DNA of 58,863 nucleotides from a virus. Position 1 is the first letter of the stretch, and the number at the start of each line of letters is the position of its first letter. Position numbers and translations under genes: made by a program. The notes below the pieces were generated by a model. It was not told where the DNA came from. It ran no database searches and saw nothing but the letters and a program-made list of their open reading frames with translations. Below are positions 31,824 through 40,366 of the stretch, piece by piece. The DNA is taken from positions 1 through 58,863 of IMG/VR virus record IMGVR_UViG_3300009034_000042; one strand, given 5' to 3'.

Positions 31824-33335
31824 TTAAGTCAACCCTTCCTTTAATGCTTGACTCTTCCAATGAAAGATACCAACCATTGTTTGAGCTAATGGTATTACGT
31901 TACAAGTCATTCTAACTACCATTGGACATAGTGTTCCACTGGCTCCAGTAGTTCCAGATGAAATTGGTAGAATTGCTATTTCTTGGAAGTCGTAGCTTCC
32001 AGTTCCAGCAAAAAATCTTATAACTTGTTCTTCCCATTCAACTCTAGCTTCCAATTTTATTTTTGTGTCGTAATCAATCTGTCCTTCAAAAGTTGGGTCA
32101 AGCCTAAGTGTTTGGAGAGCCCCAGCAGTAGTTTGACAACGTGCCTCAGCAACAAAACCACCATCCGCAGTTGAATACCTAATTCGGAAACCAAAGAACC
32201 TAGTGAATCCAATGTCTTCCATTACAACTTCTATACTGTCTCCATTTGCCCAAGTATCTGATGGTCCTTCAGCATGGTCTATTTCAAGTTCACATGTAAA
32301 TCTTGGATTTTGGTCCCAGTCAACATGGTCTATTTCATAGGCAAGATATTCAGCCCCAACCGCTGTCATTGTAAGCTCGAAATAATCTTTATCACATGAA
32401 TAAGTGCCAATTCCACCGGGAGCTTCGTTCCAAGTCATAAATTGGTCTGGTGCCGCCTCAGTAGATTCTTCTGGTGCAGTATATAAAGTTTTATTACTTG
32501 AAGTTATGTCCCATATCGTTTCCATTTTTTTAGGGTCGAGACTTCCTTGAAGTCCGCCAGCCGCTAAAAATCTGTCCAGTACAGTATTACCATATTGTAG
32601 TCTATCCAGTTCTTTTTGTAAACTTGCCAGTCTATCAGTTATATCAGTTCTTCTTTTATTTAGAGTCAAAATTACTTGTTCTCCCCTTTCATCAATAGTT
32701 TTCTCTATAGTTGCAACCCTATATATACCACTTAATGCTGTAGCCGCATCCGTAACAGTAATTTCATCTCCAAGGTCATAATCATCGGCTGTATATGGAG
32801 AATTATCGAAGTCGGTTATAGTAAGTTCTTCTCTTTTATCTTTAAGCATTGTTAGTAATGTCTGAGCCACAATATCAGCAATTTCTTTTCGGGTAATATC
32901 ACGAATCCCCTTCAATTTTTCATAGAAGCCATTTATTTCAGCCATTGCCGTTGCATCTATATACCAATCACTTGTAATATCGTCTTGACCTTTGCTTTCA
33001 CCTTGTCCAGTAACTCGGATTCTCTGAGCTGATTCTTTCGTAGTTCTTTCCGCTGATACTTTATTTAATCTATCTCCCGCAACTATAACTATGTTTGTTG
33101 ATTTATCTGTTCCTCTCTGTTGTCCAATATATATCCTTCCAGAATAATCAAACCACCATTCCCATGGAGCAAAGTTAGTAACTAATCTTTCAATAACTTC
33201 ATTAATTCCATCATTAACTCTACCATAATTAATATCTATAGGTTCATCGAAAGCAGTACAGTTTGATAGGATTTTACATGGGCAGTCTGAGTCTTTGTCG
33301 AGTGTGATGTATGGACCACCAGTATATGGAGTCAT
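31824..33335 (-). CDS. Baseplate hub protein, C-terminal part plus jelly-roll domain
   Basis: 503 residues. Residues 1-230 have the pattern of the distal half of a gp27-like hub (GINEVIERLVTNFAPWEWWFDYSGRIYIG, YDLGDEITVTDAATALSGIYRVATIEKTID, VILTLNKRR). Then come a coiled coil (RLASLQKELDRLQ) and a C-terminal beta-sandwich (YFELTMTAVGAEYLAYEIDHVDW...KIKLEARVEWEEQVIRFF) resembling carbohydrate-binding folds. The proximal half of the hub appears to be the upstream gene, which overlaps by 4 nt. Confidence 0.6.
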   Translation of the reverse strand: MTPYTGGPYITLDKDSDCPCKILSNCTAFDEPIDINYGRVNDGINEVIERLVTNFAPWEWWFDYSGRIYIGQQRGTDKSTNIVIVAGDRLNKVSAERTTKESAQRIRVTGQGESKGQDDITSDWYIDATAMAEINGFYEKLKGIRDITRKEIADIVAQTLLTMLKDKREELTITDFDNSPYTADDYDLGDEITVTDAATALSGIYRVATIEKTIDERGEQVILTLNKRRTDITDRLASLQKELDRLQYGNTVLDRFLAAGGLQGSLDPKKMETIWDITSSNKTLYTAPEESTEAAPDQFMTWNEAPGGIGTYSCDKDYFELTMTAVGAEYLAYEIDHVDWDQNPRFTCELEIDHAEGPSDTWANGDSIEVVMEDIGFTRFFGFRIRYSTADGGFVAEARCQTTAGALQTLRLDPTFEGQIDYDTKIKLEARVEWEEQVIRFFAGTGSYDFQEIAILPISSGTTGASGTLCPMVVRMTCNVIPLAQTMVGIFHWKSQALKEGLT

Positions 33336-34762
33336 GGCTCATTCACCAATCTAAATCTTTTAGCAGTTGTAACATCAGTATCAGCTTGCCAAATATAGAT
33401 TTGACTTATTTCCCAACCAAAATCAATATCAGCAGTAATTCTTATCCTAATACATCTAACATTGATTCCGTCTAAAGGCTCCCAGCTTAACAGTATATCC
33501 CTAGTAACGTTATTGGGCACCCATCGTATTGGAACCCAGCCCGCCGCTGGGGGAGTGTCATCATTTACAAAAGCCGCCGTGTTATATTCTATTACTAAAT
33601 GCCGAGCAAACTGTGTTTCAGTTAAATCATTTCTAGACTCTATAAGAATAGCCACAATATTCTGATATGCCGCACCCAAGTCAACTGCAAACCAATCATC
33701 TTCGGTTTGATAACTTGTTTGTTCTCCAGTTGTTACAACATACATATAAGTAACGTCTGGATGTTGGTTTGCTGGATTTGTAGCCGCCGCCCATTCAAGC
33801 CTAACTTTTAGAGCATTAAGTAATGCAATTGTTGTTACATTTGCTGAAATATCCCATGTTTGGTCTTCCCATCCAAGACCATTTGTATAAGTAACCGTAT
33901 TATTGGCTACTGAAACTCCGTTAAAATAAAGGTAAGCTCGGACTTGGACTGTGTCTGCACCACCAGAGCCCCCATCATCTACAAATCTTCCTTTAATATG
34001 TAATATACAACTTGAAACGCTTCCACGTTTATATGCCACACCTAAATCTGCAAACGTGTAATATCCATCATCATCACCCAAATTGACGGCACTAATATAA
34101 TTAACAACATCATCATCGTCCAAACATATTCCACAAGCGGCATTTCTCGTCCAATCACCCCACGTATTATCGAATCCATCTACCGCTAAAGTAGTAGCTG
34201 TGAAAGTTAAATTTCCAAGTTGCCATTCAAAATTAACACGGCGAGTTGCCACCCATACTGGATGGTGTCCAGTAGCAGTTCTTATAGCGGCACATATCCA
34301 ATCATCAGAATGTATTCCCCACCCTATTTTATGCCTAACTTTACCAGAGGGATGTATCGATACTGGAGTCCTCAATAAAAAACAAATAAGTTCTGGTGGA
34401 TAAACCTTTCCGAAGAAACCAGCTTGTTCATTTGGTCCCACTTCACGAGTTTCAACATACCTTTCAGTATATTTCTTCCATGTAATAAGTTTCCAACATC
34501 TACCAGTAATTAAATATTCAAGTCCACTTTCGGAAACTTGAGGAGTTATTTCTTCTATAAAACCGTAAAACTCAGTTACCCCATCCTTTTTTACTTCAAC
34601 ACTATCAAAATAGTCTACACCGTCCGCATCTTCTGGAAGTAATTTAATGTCGAAAGTATCTGGGTCTACTGAAGGATGGCTTTTTACATAGTGAATTCTT
34701 AGGTAGCCTACTTCACTACCACCTATTTCTAATGTGAAACGTTCAGTTGGACAAACAGACAT
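33332..34762 (-). CDS. Baseplate hub protein, N-terminal part plus discoidin-like domain
   Basis: 476 residues. The first 170 residues resemble the opening of hub proteins (FTLEIGGSEVGYLRIHYVKSHPSVDPDTFDIKLL, FYGFIEEITPQVSESGLEYLITGRCW). A beta-rich middle (residues 190-340) is followed by an F5/8C-like (discoidin) region (WFAVDLGAAYQNIVAILIESR...CIRIRITADIDFGWEISQIYIW). It overlaps the following hub gene by 4 nt (ATGA), as if one hub had been split to seat extra binding modules. Confidence 0.6.
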   Translation of the reverse strand: MSVCPTERFTLEIGGSEVGYLRIHYVKSHPSVDPDTFDIKLLPEDADGVDYFDSVEVKKDGVTEFYGFIEEITPQVSESGLEYLITGRCWKLITWKKYTERYVETREVGPNEQAGFFGKVYPPELICFLLRTPVSIHPSGKVRHKIGWGIHSDDWICAAIRTATGHHPVWVATRRVNFEWQLGNLTFTATTLAVDGFDNTWGDWTRNAACGICLDDDDVVNYISAVNLGDDDGYYTFADLGVAYKRGSVSSCILHIKGRFVDDGGSGGADTVQVRAYLYFNGVSVANNTVTYTNGLGWEDQTWDISANVTTIALLNALKVRLEWAAATNPANQHPDVTYMYVVTTGEQTSYQTEDDWFAVDLGAAYQNIVAILIESRNDLTETQFARHLVIEYNTAAFVNDDTPPAAGWVPIRWVPNNVTRDILLSWEPLDGINVRCIRIRITADIDFGWEISQIYIWQADTDVTTAKRFRLVNEP

Positions 34763-34767
34763 TTATA

Positions 34768-35796
34768 TCACCGCTTATTTCTGAAAGCATCTCTCAATAC
34801 TTTTAATATTAAAGGTCGTAGCTCTTCCTCATCAGCTTGTGTTTTAACAGTACCAATAGCTACAGTAACGTTTTGTTTGGTAACTTCCATCGTTGGTTTC
34901 CCAGTAAGAGCGGCGGATGGATAATCTCCACGGTCTGGTCTGGTTATCACATCACCAGCATGAACAATGGCTGGAGTTGTCCTTTGAACTAAACGTGTTC
35001 CATATTGATAACTTGGCATTGCCGTATGAGCGGCTACAATTGCTCCGATACCAACAGCCGCCGCAACTCCTAATGATATTATAGACATAGCCGTAGCACA
35101 CGACCATAATATTGCGGCTAGGATTATAAAAGCTGCTACTAATCCACCAACAACTGTTATTAATAATGGAATATTATCACGAAGACCTACCACAATCATA
35201 TAACCAGCCATAAATGCCATTATTATCGGTCCCATAGACGCTTGTAAGATTTGTAAAGCTCCAGCTAAAGTAATTACACTTACTGTAGAGAATCCAGCAT
35301 AGGCTGTAAATGTTGCCGTAGTCATAGTTAAAGATGTCCACCACATTTGTAATGTTGATATAGCAAAACTAAGAAGAAACATAATTCCTTTTACCCCTAT
35401 TAAAACAGTACCCATCAAAGTCATATAAGCAATAAAACGCATGATTGGTTCATTTCTAGATATTGTATTTAACAAACCACTAACCATTCGAATTGTAGGT
35501 CCAAGTATCTTGACAAATTGTTCACTTAAAGCTTTTGTTGCCGTAGTAACAGCTCTACCAAACTGTGCCATTAAAACTCTTCCTTGAGTTGTACTTGTTA
35601 TGATTTTACCAATAGCAATACCCATCATTGCCGCCATTGCTGTAAACATTATTCCAGCGGCAAATGTTCTAGTCATTTGTTGACGTAGTTTTTGCTGTTG
35701 TTTAATCATCTTATCTATGTTACGTCCAACTTGTCTAGTAGCCATATCACTATAGTTTTTGGCTCTAACCGCAATATAAATTACACGCATTGACAT
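34768..35796 (-). CDS. Tape-measure protein
   Basis: 342 residues, short for the family. An N-terminal coiled coil (NIDKMIKQQQKLRQQM) is followed by long hydrophobic helices (residues about 45-260) and a C-terminal segment with TPAIVHAGDVITRP, the motif that closes many tape-measure proteins. It follows the chaperone and neck genes and precedes the hub, the standard position. If the usual 0.15 nm per residue holds, the tail would be about 50 nm, a short siphovirus-like tail or a comparable myovirus-type tail. Confidence 0.78.
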   Translation of the reverse strand: MSMRVIYIAVRAKNYSDMATRQVGRNIDKMIKQQQKLRQQMTRTFAAGIMFTAMAAMMGIAIGKIITSTTQGRVLMAQFGRAVTTATKALSEQFVKILGPTIRMVSGLLNTISRNEPIMRFIAYMTLMGTVLIGVKGIMFLLSFAISTLQMWWTSLTMTTATFTAYAGFSTVSVITLAGALQILQASMGPIIMAFMAGYMIVVGLRDNIPLLITVVGGLVAAFIILAAILWSCATAMSIISLGVAAAVGIGAIVAAHTAMPSYQYGTRLVQRTTPAIVHAGDVITRPDRGDYPSAALTGKPTMEVTKQNVTVAIGTVKTQADEEELRPLILKVLRDAFRNKR

Positions 35797-35798
35797 TT

Positions 35799-36293
35799 CT
35801 ATTCACCAGCCCAGACTTCACGTCCAACTTTCTTAATACAAGTATCTAATATTTTATCTAACTCCGCCATGTGTCTCTCTATGGCTTCTCTTAAGAATGG
35901 TTTTTCTGGAATCCAAGCTCCACTTCGAGAAAAATGTCCATCATGAACTGCTTGGGCATAATCACATACTCTACCAGTCTTAGGATTAATTCCAATTCCA
36001 CCAGCTATAATCATTGAGTTAATCATTTCATTTTGTGAAGCAAAAGCGACCTCATATGGGTAACCTTCTGGCATAGGTCTACCCTCTTCAATTCTAATAC
36101 TTTCCCATAAAGTTCCAGTATCAAACGCATATGCTAAACATAACATTTGAGCAGTTCCAAGAACTTCATACCACCATGCTTTTAATCGCCATTTTCCTTC
36201 CATAGTTAAACGTTTAGAATATTCTTCAGTAGCCTTCTTAGCCCTACGTTTACTACCATAATCGGTTTCCGTAAATCTTATAAATCCACTCAT
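35799..36293 (-). CDS. HK97 gp10-like neck protein
   Basis: About 164 residues from the ATG of MSGFIRFTE, preceded by GGAGAGGAAG; an earlier in-frame start lies within the frameshift ORF. The pattern of a basic N-terminal helix, EYSKRLTMEGKWRLKAWW, DTGTLWESIRIEEG, YAQAVHDGHFSRSG and PFLREAIERHM fits HK97 gp10-type minor tail/neck proteins. It sits between the chaperone and the tape measure rather than next to the head genes, which is unusual. Confidence 0.65.
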   Translation of the reverse strand: MSGFIRFTETDYGSKRRAKKATEEYSKRLTMEGKWRLKAWWYEVLGTAQMLCLAYAFDTGTLWESIRIEEGRPMPEGYPYEVAFASQNEMINSMIIAGGIGINPKTGRVCDYAQAVHDGHFSRSGAWIPEKPFLREAIERHMAELDKILDTCIKKVGREVWAGE

Positions 36294-36294
36294 T

Positions 36295-36474
36295 TTATCT
36301 TCCTCTCCTAGCATTACTCATCTCTTGTCGTTCCAGCTCTGATTTTCTAGTTAGATAAGCTATTATAGATTTGTAATCCGAAAGTTCTATACATCTTTCT
36401 GGAAGTTCGCTTAAAGAACATTGTAGAAATTCACATACAGCTAACTTATTGAAGCCTAGGTCTGTTGTAAAAAA
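36295..36474 (-). CDS. Frameshift extension of tail chaperone (T domain)
   Basis: The frame -1 relative to the chaperone gene is open from the slippery site T TTT TTA (36474-36468) to a TAA at 36295-36297. It adds 57 codons after the leucine codon, giving a fusion of about 208 residues. It has no start codon of its own and no ribosome site at its beginning, and it ends one base before the next ATG. The sequence is helical (SDYKSIIAYLTRKSELERQ), like the C-terminal part of phage GT-type chaperones. Confidence 0.7.
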   Translation of the reverse strand, partial: FFTTDLGFNKLAVCEFLQCSLSELPERCIELSDYKSIIAYLTRKSELERQEMSNARRGR

Positions 36475-36920
36475 CTATCAATGGTCTCTTGGAGTTTTTG
36501 GTTTACTTGAGCTAGATGAGCTTGGAAAGCCGCCATGAATTCACCACCAGTATTGTTTCTCCACCACTCAGCACTATGTTTAGGCTCGATTATTAGTTCA
36601 GCCATTAGTTTATAAACATCGTCTTCATACTTCATAGCTACTTCATAAGGTATATCCTCTGGATTAGTTCTGTATTTTGCTAGTTCTGGTGGAATTATTC
36701 TTCGATTTTGACTTGCTGTTGGTCTTCGAACCATAGCAAATTTTTCTCCATTAATCATTAATGGGTCTGTTTTAGATGAAAAGTTCTGTATTTTCTGGTC
36801 CATTTCCACACATCGAACCGAATACTCCATTTCAAGTTCGTCTTGTTCTTTCTCCATTTCTTCTGGAGTCTTTTGAGCGTATTTTTTAGCTAAACGCTCT
36901 TCTTTAGTTTGTTTTGGCAT
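36456..36920 (-). CDS. Tail assembly chaperone (G-type)
   Basis: 154 residues from MPKQTKEER; longer upstream frames run through the promoter (TATA at 36951-36958 and 36932-36940). It is helical, with a charged N-terminus (KKYAQKTPEEMEKEQDELEME), a central REI-like strand region and a C-terminal helix (FMAAFQAHLAQVNQKLQETIDSF). It lies upstream of the tape measure. Three codons before its stop it carries T TTT TTA, the classic -1 slippery heptamer, from which the extension at 36295-36474 can be read. This is the G/GT arrangement of lambda-like phages. Confidence 0.72.
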   Translation of the reverse strand: MPKQTKEERLAKKYAQKTPEEMEKEQDELEMEYSVRCVEMDQKIQNFSSKTDPLMINGEKFAMVRRPTASQNRRIIPPELAKYRTNPEDIPYEVAMKYEDDVYKLMAELIIEPKHSAEWWRNNTGGEFMAAFQAHLAQVNQKLQETIDSFLQQT

Positions 36921-36931
36921 TTTCATCATGT

Positions 36932-36958
36932 TATTTAAAAGCATTATGACTTTAAAAG
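36932..36958 (-). promoter_or_regulatory. Tandem TATA boxes of the tail operon
   Basis: Minus strand CTTTTAAAG (36951-36958) and CTTTTAAATAA (36932-36940). The first fits initiation about 10 nt before the chaperone ATG at 36920. They are divergent from the TATA at 37004-37013. Confidence 0.5.
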
Positions 36959-37003
36959 TGTTATGTCGTAAAAAATGCTGAAAATCGGGATTTTTTGCGG
37001 AAG

Positions 37004-37013
37004 TTTTATAAAG
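37004..37013 (+). promoter_or_regulatory. TATA box of a plus-strand island
   Basis: TTTTATAAAG about 33 nt before the ATG at 37047, giving a short leader. Confidence 0.5.
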
Positions 37014-37046
37014 CAGTATGCACTTAGTATTTAGTGTGGAATCTAT

Positions 37047-37427
37047 ATGATAACTAACAATCAACGTGAGTTTTTACGAAAAGTTTTGGCTGGAGAAATA
37101 ACAAAAGAAGATAATCCAAAACGATATAGTGAGATAATGATTCGGATTCAGAAAACTATAGATGAGAAGTTGACAAATACGGTTTGGATGGCAGAAAATT
37201 GTCCTAGTATTTTAGATGATGAGCGGGCTGAGTTTGATGATGAGGAACTAGAACGTTATAGGCGATTCAAGGCATTCGCTTATATCATAAGCAAATTAAA
37301 TCCACACTATGAGATTGAGCGGGCTGATTTAACTACTATTCTAAAGAAGCTTTCTCAATTATATCCAAATTTTTACTTTGAGATTATAAGGAAAAAACAT
37401 GAGAAGAGAGTTGAAAATGTTTCCTAG
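37047..37427 (+). CDS. Helical hypothetical protein
   Basis: 126 residues, all helical (QREFLRKVLAGEI, NPKRYSEIMIRIQKTIDEKLTN, DLTTILKKLSQLYPNFYFEIIRKK). The first of two plus-strand genes that interrupt the minus-strand tail region. It overlaps the next gene by 29 nt. Not recognised; a regulatory protein is possible because it is divergently arranged from the tail operon. Confidence 0.65.
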   Translation: MITNNQREFLRKVLAGEITKEDNPKRYSEIMIRIQKTIDEKLTNTVWMAENCPSILDDERAEFDDEELERYRRFKAFAYIISKLNPHYEIERADLTTILKKLSQLYPNFYFEIIRKKHEKRVENVS

Positions 37428-37761
37428 AATTGGTTTAATTCCAAGAGTTACAACGTCTAGAAAGGAACTTATATCTCATATTATGAAAATTTGTGAGGTA
37501 TATGAGTTAGAAGAAAAAGATGATTTTTGGATTGAGCGAATAAAATTTTGGGTTAAACGAATAGAAGAATGTGTATGTGACGCACATTATTTTGAGGGAT
37601 TGATTTTTGTTGATAAGTTGGCTCCTTATCCAATTCTCCACGAGTTGGTTCATCATGTTTCGAGAGTTCTAAAATATTTAACTGAATCTACGATGTGGTA
37701 TGGACTCGATTGTCTAGTTGATAATATTGACATAGTAATATTTAAAAAAGGTAAAGAATGA
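37399..37761 (+). CDS. HExxH-motif metallopeptidase-like protein
   Basis: 120 residues, or 114 from an internal ATG. PYPILHELVHHVSRVL contains HELVH (H81, E82, H85), the zinc site of gluzincin/zincin peptidases. FEGLIFVDKLAP before it is the usual edge strand. A third ligand could come from ESTMWYGLDCLVDN (Glu or Asp). Very small compared with known enzymes, so it is either a minimal peptidase or a zinc-binding regulator. Confidence 0.55.
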   Translation: MRRELKMFPRIGLIPRVTTSRKELISHIMKICEVYELEEKDDFWIERIKFWVKRIEECVCDAHYFEGLIFVDKLAPYPILHELVHHVSRVLKYLTESTMWYGLDCLVDNIDIVIFKKGKE

Positions 37762-37766
37762 GTCTT

Positions 37767-38189
37767 CTAGTCATAAATTCCACTTGTAGCCCAGTCTACG
37801 CATTCTCCACGAGCTTCTTCGCTAACAATGTCGTTTGCTCCACCAGTTACTGGTCTATACGAATAGATTAAACATCCAGACAATGTTAATGTGCTTCCAC
37901 TAACATTAGTTATTTCTCCACTAAGCCAGAATTGTGTTTCGTTATTGAACAATGCAAACAATAAGTCTGTTTGTGCATTATCCGTCTTGAACCACCGTCT
38001 AATTCTGAACGTTGCGTGTCTTGTACCAACAGCATGTTTACCAGTTTCACTATCGTAGTGTGGAACTACTCCGCCTTCTTTGATACATTCAATATCCATG
38101 CCTTCAACTACACCGAGTGTGTACTCTACACCCGTTAAAGAATTTTTTATCTTGACTCGCATCCTTTTACATTTATAAGGACCAGCCAT
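37767..38189 (-). CDS. Major tail tube protein
   Basis: 140 residues, nearly all beta: YKCKRMRVKIKNSLTGVEYTLGVVEGMDIE, ATFRIRRWFKTDN, QTDLLFALFNNETQFWLSGEITNVSGSTLTLSGCLIYSYRP. The small beta-barrel with a long loop and a single helix (AQTDLLFALFN) is the tail-tube fold of siphovirus and myovirus tubes. Transcribed alone. The assignment is by pattern and size. Confidence 0.65.
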   Translation of the reverse strand: MAGPYKCKRMRVKIKNSLTGVEYTLGVVEGMDIECIKEGGVVPHYDSETGKHAVGTRHATFRIRRWFKTDNAQTDLLFALFNNETQFWLSGEITNVSGSTLTLSGCLIYSYRPVTGGANDIVSEEARGECVDWATSGIYD

Positions 38190-38238
38190 ACAATCACCTT
38201 CTAATACTTAGATATATTAAAAAACTAATTTAAAAGTG

Positions 38239-38466
38239 TTATGTTTGTTTCTTCTTCCGCTTTTCCTCTTGCTTAAACATTGCCCAACGAGCCGCTGATA
38301 ACTTACGAAGCTTTACAATATCATCTGGATAAAGTTCATTAAGGTATCTTTCAAGAACATGTTCAAGAGCTTCCGTAAAAGTTCCACCCATTATCATCTG
38401 AATCTCTTCTAACATTTTATAGAGTCGAGAATATACTCTTGCTTGGATATATTTTTTACGTGGCAT
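38239..38466 (-). CDS. Ribbon-helix-helix DNA-binding protein
   Basis: 75 residues: KYIQARVYSRLYKMLEEIQMIMGGTFTEALEHVLERYLNELYPD. One basic strand (IQARVYSRLYKML), a turn and two helices are the ribbon-helix-helix architecture of small repressors. A basic C-terminal tail (KQEEKRKKKQT). A candidate regulator for the palindromic operators found in this genome. Confidence 0.65.
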   Translation of the reverse strand: MPRKKYIQARVYSRLYKMLEEIQMIMGGTFTEALEHVLERYLNELYPDDIVKLRKLSAARWAMFKQEEKRKKKQT

Positions 38467-38525
38467 TCTAACCGCTAGTTAATATGATTTTAGACTTAAA
38501 AGTTTTTTGTTTGTAATACACACAA

Positions 38526-39173
38526 TTAAACTATGAACCAACCAGTTCCAGAGATTATTATGGTTTCGTCTTCCTCAATAATTGTTAGCTTTTGCTTTTC
38601 TTCATTCTTGCATGGACCATCAATACGACAAATTCCACCTTCGCAAATCATAACTGTTTCTTGGATTTCTATCAATTTTTCCATCTTGGCACTTGGAAAA
38701 CCAACTGGAGTTCCCTTATCAACAAGTTGAAGGTGATTGCAACGGGCTCCATTTAAAACATGAACAATCTTATTTCCTATTTTCTTTATTGTTTCACTTA
38801 TTGCTTGTCCACCTATACTGAATAGGTATCTAACGCCTTTCTTTAGGGCACTTATAAGTTTTTCGTTAAAGATTCGGATAACAGCTTTGATTTTGTTTCC
38901 TACAACCCGTGCCGTTTCAACAAAGCCTACTGGTTCTTTTTTGCTTTTTGGGTTTTTAATTGGGTTATCATGTCTTCCAAAAACATCCGTTCCATAATAA
39001 ATAGGCTTTCCCTTTAATGAATCGGCTATTTGTTTTCCTTCTTTAATCTGGTATAGACGTTTATTCTTAGAAACTTTTTCAAGTTCCATAACTGTAGCTA
39101 GTATCCTAGCTCCTTTTTCCACGGTCTCTTCAAATTCAATTTCTTTTGTGATTACAAAAAATTCTACTGTCAT
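38526..39173 (-). CDS. Prohead maturation protease (assemblin-like)
   Basis: 215 residues. The sequence has the order of the phage T4 gp21/HK97-type maturation protease: ILATVMELEKVSKNKRLYQIKEGKQIADSLKGKPIYYG, H68 in FGRHDNP, PVGFVETARVVGNKIKAVIRI, S119 in YLFSIGGQAIS and H147 in CNHLQLVDKGTPVGFP. These give a His-Ser-His triad as in herpes assemblin. The C-terminal 40 residues are separate from the core. It would cleave capsid proteins during maturation. Located among head accessory genes. Confidence 0.75.
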   Translation of the reverse strand: MTVEFFVITKEIEFEETVEKGARILATVMELEKVSKNKRLYQIKEGKQIADSLKGKPIYYGTDVFGRHDNPIKNPKSKKEPVGFVETARVVGNKIKAVIRIFNEKLISALKKGVRYLFSIGGQAISETIKKIGNKIVHVLNGARCNHLQLVDKGTPVGFPSAKMEKLIEIQETVMICEGGICRIDGPCKNEEKQKLTIIEEDETIIISGTGWFIV

Positions 39174-39646
39174 TTATTATTCCCCTTCTTTTCCCAAGTT
39201 TGAAGGCGTTTTTGCCAAAATGTTCTAAGTTTAGGATTGCCTTTCTTTGACGCTAAAAACTTTCGAGCCATACTAACCCATGATGGTTCGTTCTTATTTT
39301 TAGGTTGAGGACATCCACCTCGTCCTTTATTAGCTTGGACTCCTTTACCGCTTCCATCCTTTTTAGGTACTCCCTTCTTTACTTCAGCTTCATACCAAGT
39401 TATAAGTTCAGTCACGGTCTCTTCCATAGCTACTTTAAAAACAGTTTCCGAAACCTTCTTAGAACGTGGACTTCCTTCATTCCAACCCTTTTTTCGCATA
39501 GTAGCAAAAAATACAGACCATGCCTTTGTACATAAACAGACTTTGGAACCATCAGTAAATGGACGACATTTTGTTTTATCGCCTTTTTTACAGTAAGTCC
39601 CCTTCATACCTTTAACCATAGACTTCCAATCAGTATGAATAGGCAT
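39170..39646 (-). CDS. Conserved-type head-region protein, unknown
   Basis: 158 residues. N-terminus (MPIHTDWKSMVKGMKGTYCKKGDKTKCRPFTDGSKVCLCTKAWSVF) with five Cys, then a Lys/Gly-rich linker and basic C-terminus. Similar layouts occur next to phage prohead proteases, but the function is not known to me. Start overlaps the upstream ribosome-site region; stop overlaps the protease ATG by 4 nt. Confidence 0.6.
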   Translation of the reverse strand: MPIHTDWKSMVKGMKGTYCKKGDKTKCRPFTDGSKVCLCTKAWSVFFATMRKKGWNEGSPRSKKVSETVFKVAMEETVTELITWYEAEVKKGVPKKDGSGKGVQANKGRGGCPQPKNKNEPSWVSMARKFLASKKGNPKLRTFWQKRLQTWEKKGNNK

Positions 39647-39656
39647 TCAAAATCAC

Positions 39657-39869
39657 CTACTCTTTATCCTTCTTAAGATACCACTCAACAACTTCGTTTT
39701 TATCTACTGTTTCCATGAAGCTTTTGGCTAGTTCTTCTCCGATTATCTTCTTCTCAACAAGTAGTCGAATCAGAAGTCGCATGTTCCTTTCAAGCTTATC
39801 TATACGTTTTCGAGTCCACTCCAAGTCGTCATATGTAAGGTATCTTGGCTTTTCTTTCTCCATACTCAT
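39657..39869 (-). CDS. Small coiled-coil protein
   Basis: 70 residues: EWTRKRIDKLERNMRLLIRLLVEKKIIGEELAKSFMETVDKNEVVEWYLKK, one long helical hairpin. Coupled to the next gene by a 4-nt overlap. Not recognised. Confidence 0.6.
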   Translation of the reverse strand: MSMEKEKPRYLTYDDLEWTRKRIDKLERNMRLLIRLLVEKKIIGEELAKSFMETVDKNEVVEWYLKKDKE

Positions 39870-40282
39870 TTAGACTCACCACTACAACGCTCTCTCTTAA
39901 TATACCAGCTATATGTCTCTTCGATTTCAATTAACCATTTCTTCCTTGTCTTTTCGTCTAATGTCTCATCCCACCTAACAAGACACAACTTTCCTTCAAT
40001 TGTCTCTGAAACTTCGATTTTATATCTTTTAGCTCGTCTCTTTAAACAAGCTAGGATTGTTGCTCTAACTGCTGGCTTTAAACGTTTACCAAAAGTTCCC
40101 AGTCTTGCAAGACCATTCCTAACATGTGCGGCATCATGAGCTGGATAAGTTCTTTTGGGACCACAGAAAGCACCACTCGGAAGTTTCTCTCGTTTGGCAT
40201 ATGTTAGTTTAGCTTCTTCAAATGTAAAGCCTTCGAAGTCAACCATAGCCTTGAGAACAGTTTCATCAAATTTTATTGGCAT
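39866..40282 (-). CDS. DUF6582-like phage head-region protein
   Basis: About 138 residues from MPIKFDETV; the GTG upstream belongs to the ribosome site. REKLPSGAFCGPKRTYPAHDAAHVRNGLARLGTFGK is the pattern of a domain that recurs near phage prohead proteases (LPxxAFxxP...YPIHDxAHxRNALAR), often called DUF6582. Its role in head assembly is not established. The C-terminal half (ETIEGKLCLVRWDETLDEKTRKKWLIEIEET) is an extra domain. Confidence 0.65.
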   Translation of the reverse strand: MPIKFDETVLKAMVDFEGFTFEEAKLTYAKREKLPSGAFCGPKRTYPAHDAAHVRNGLARLGTFGKRLKPAVRATILACLKRRAKRYKIEVSETIEGKLCLVRWDETLDEKTRKKWLIEIEETYSWYIKRERCSGESK

Positions 40283-40366
40283 TATTATCACTATAGAATA
40301 ATATAGAAAAAGAGATTTAAAAGTGTTATGGTTACTATAGGTTCAACTAGATAAGAAAGGAGTTTT

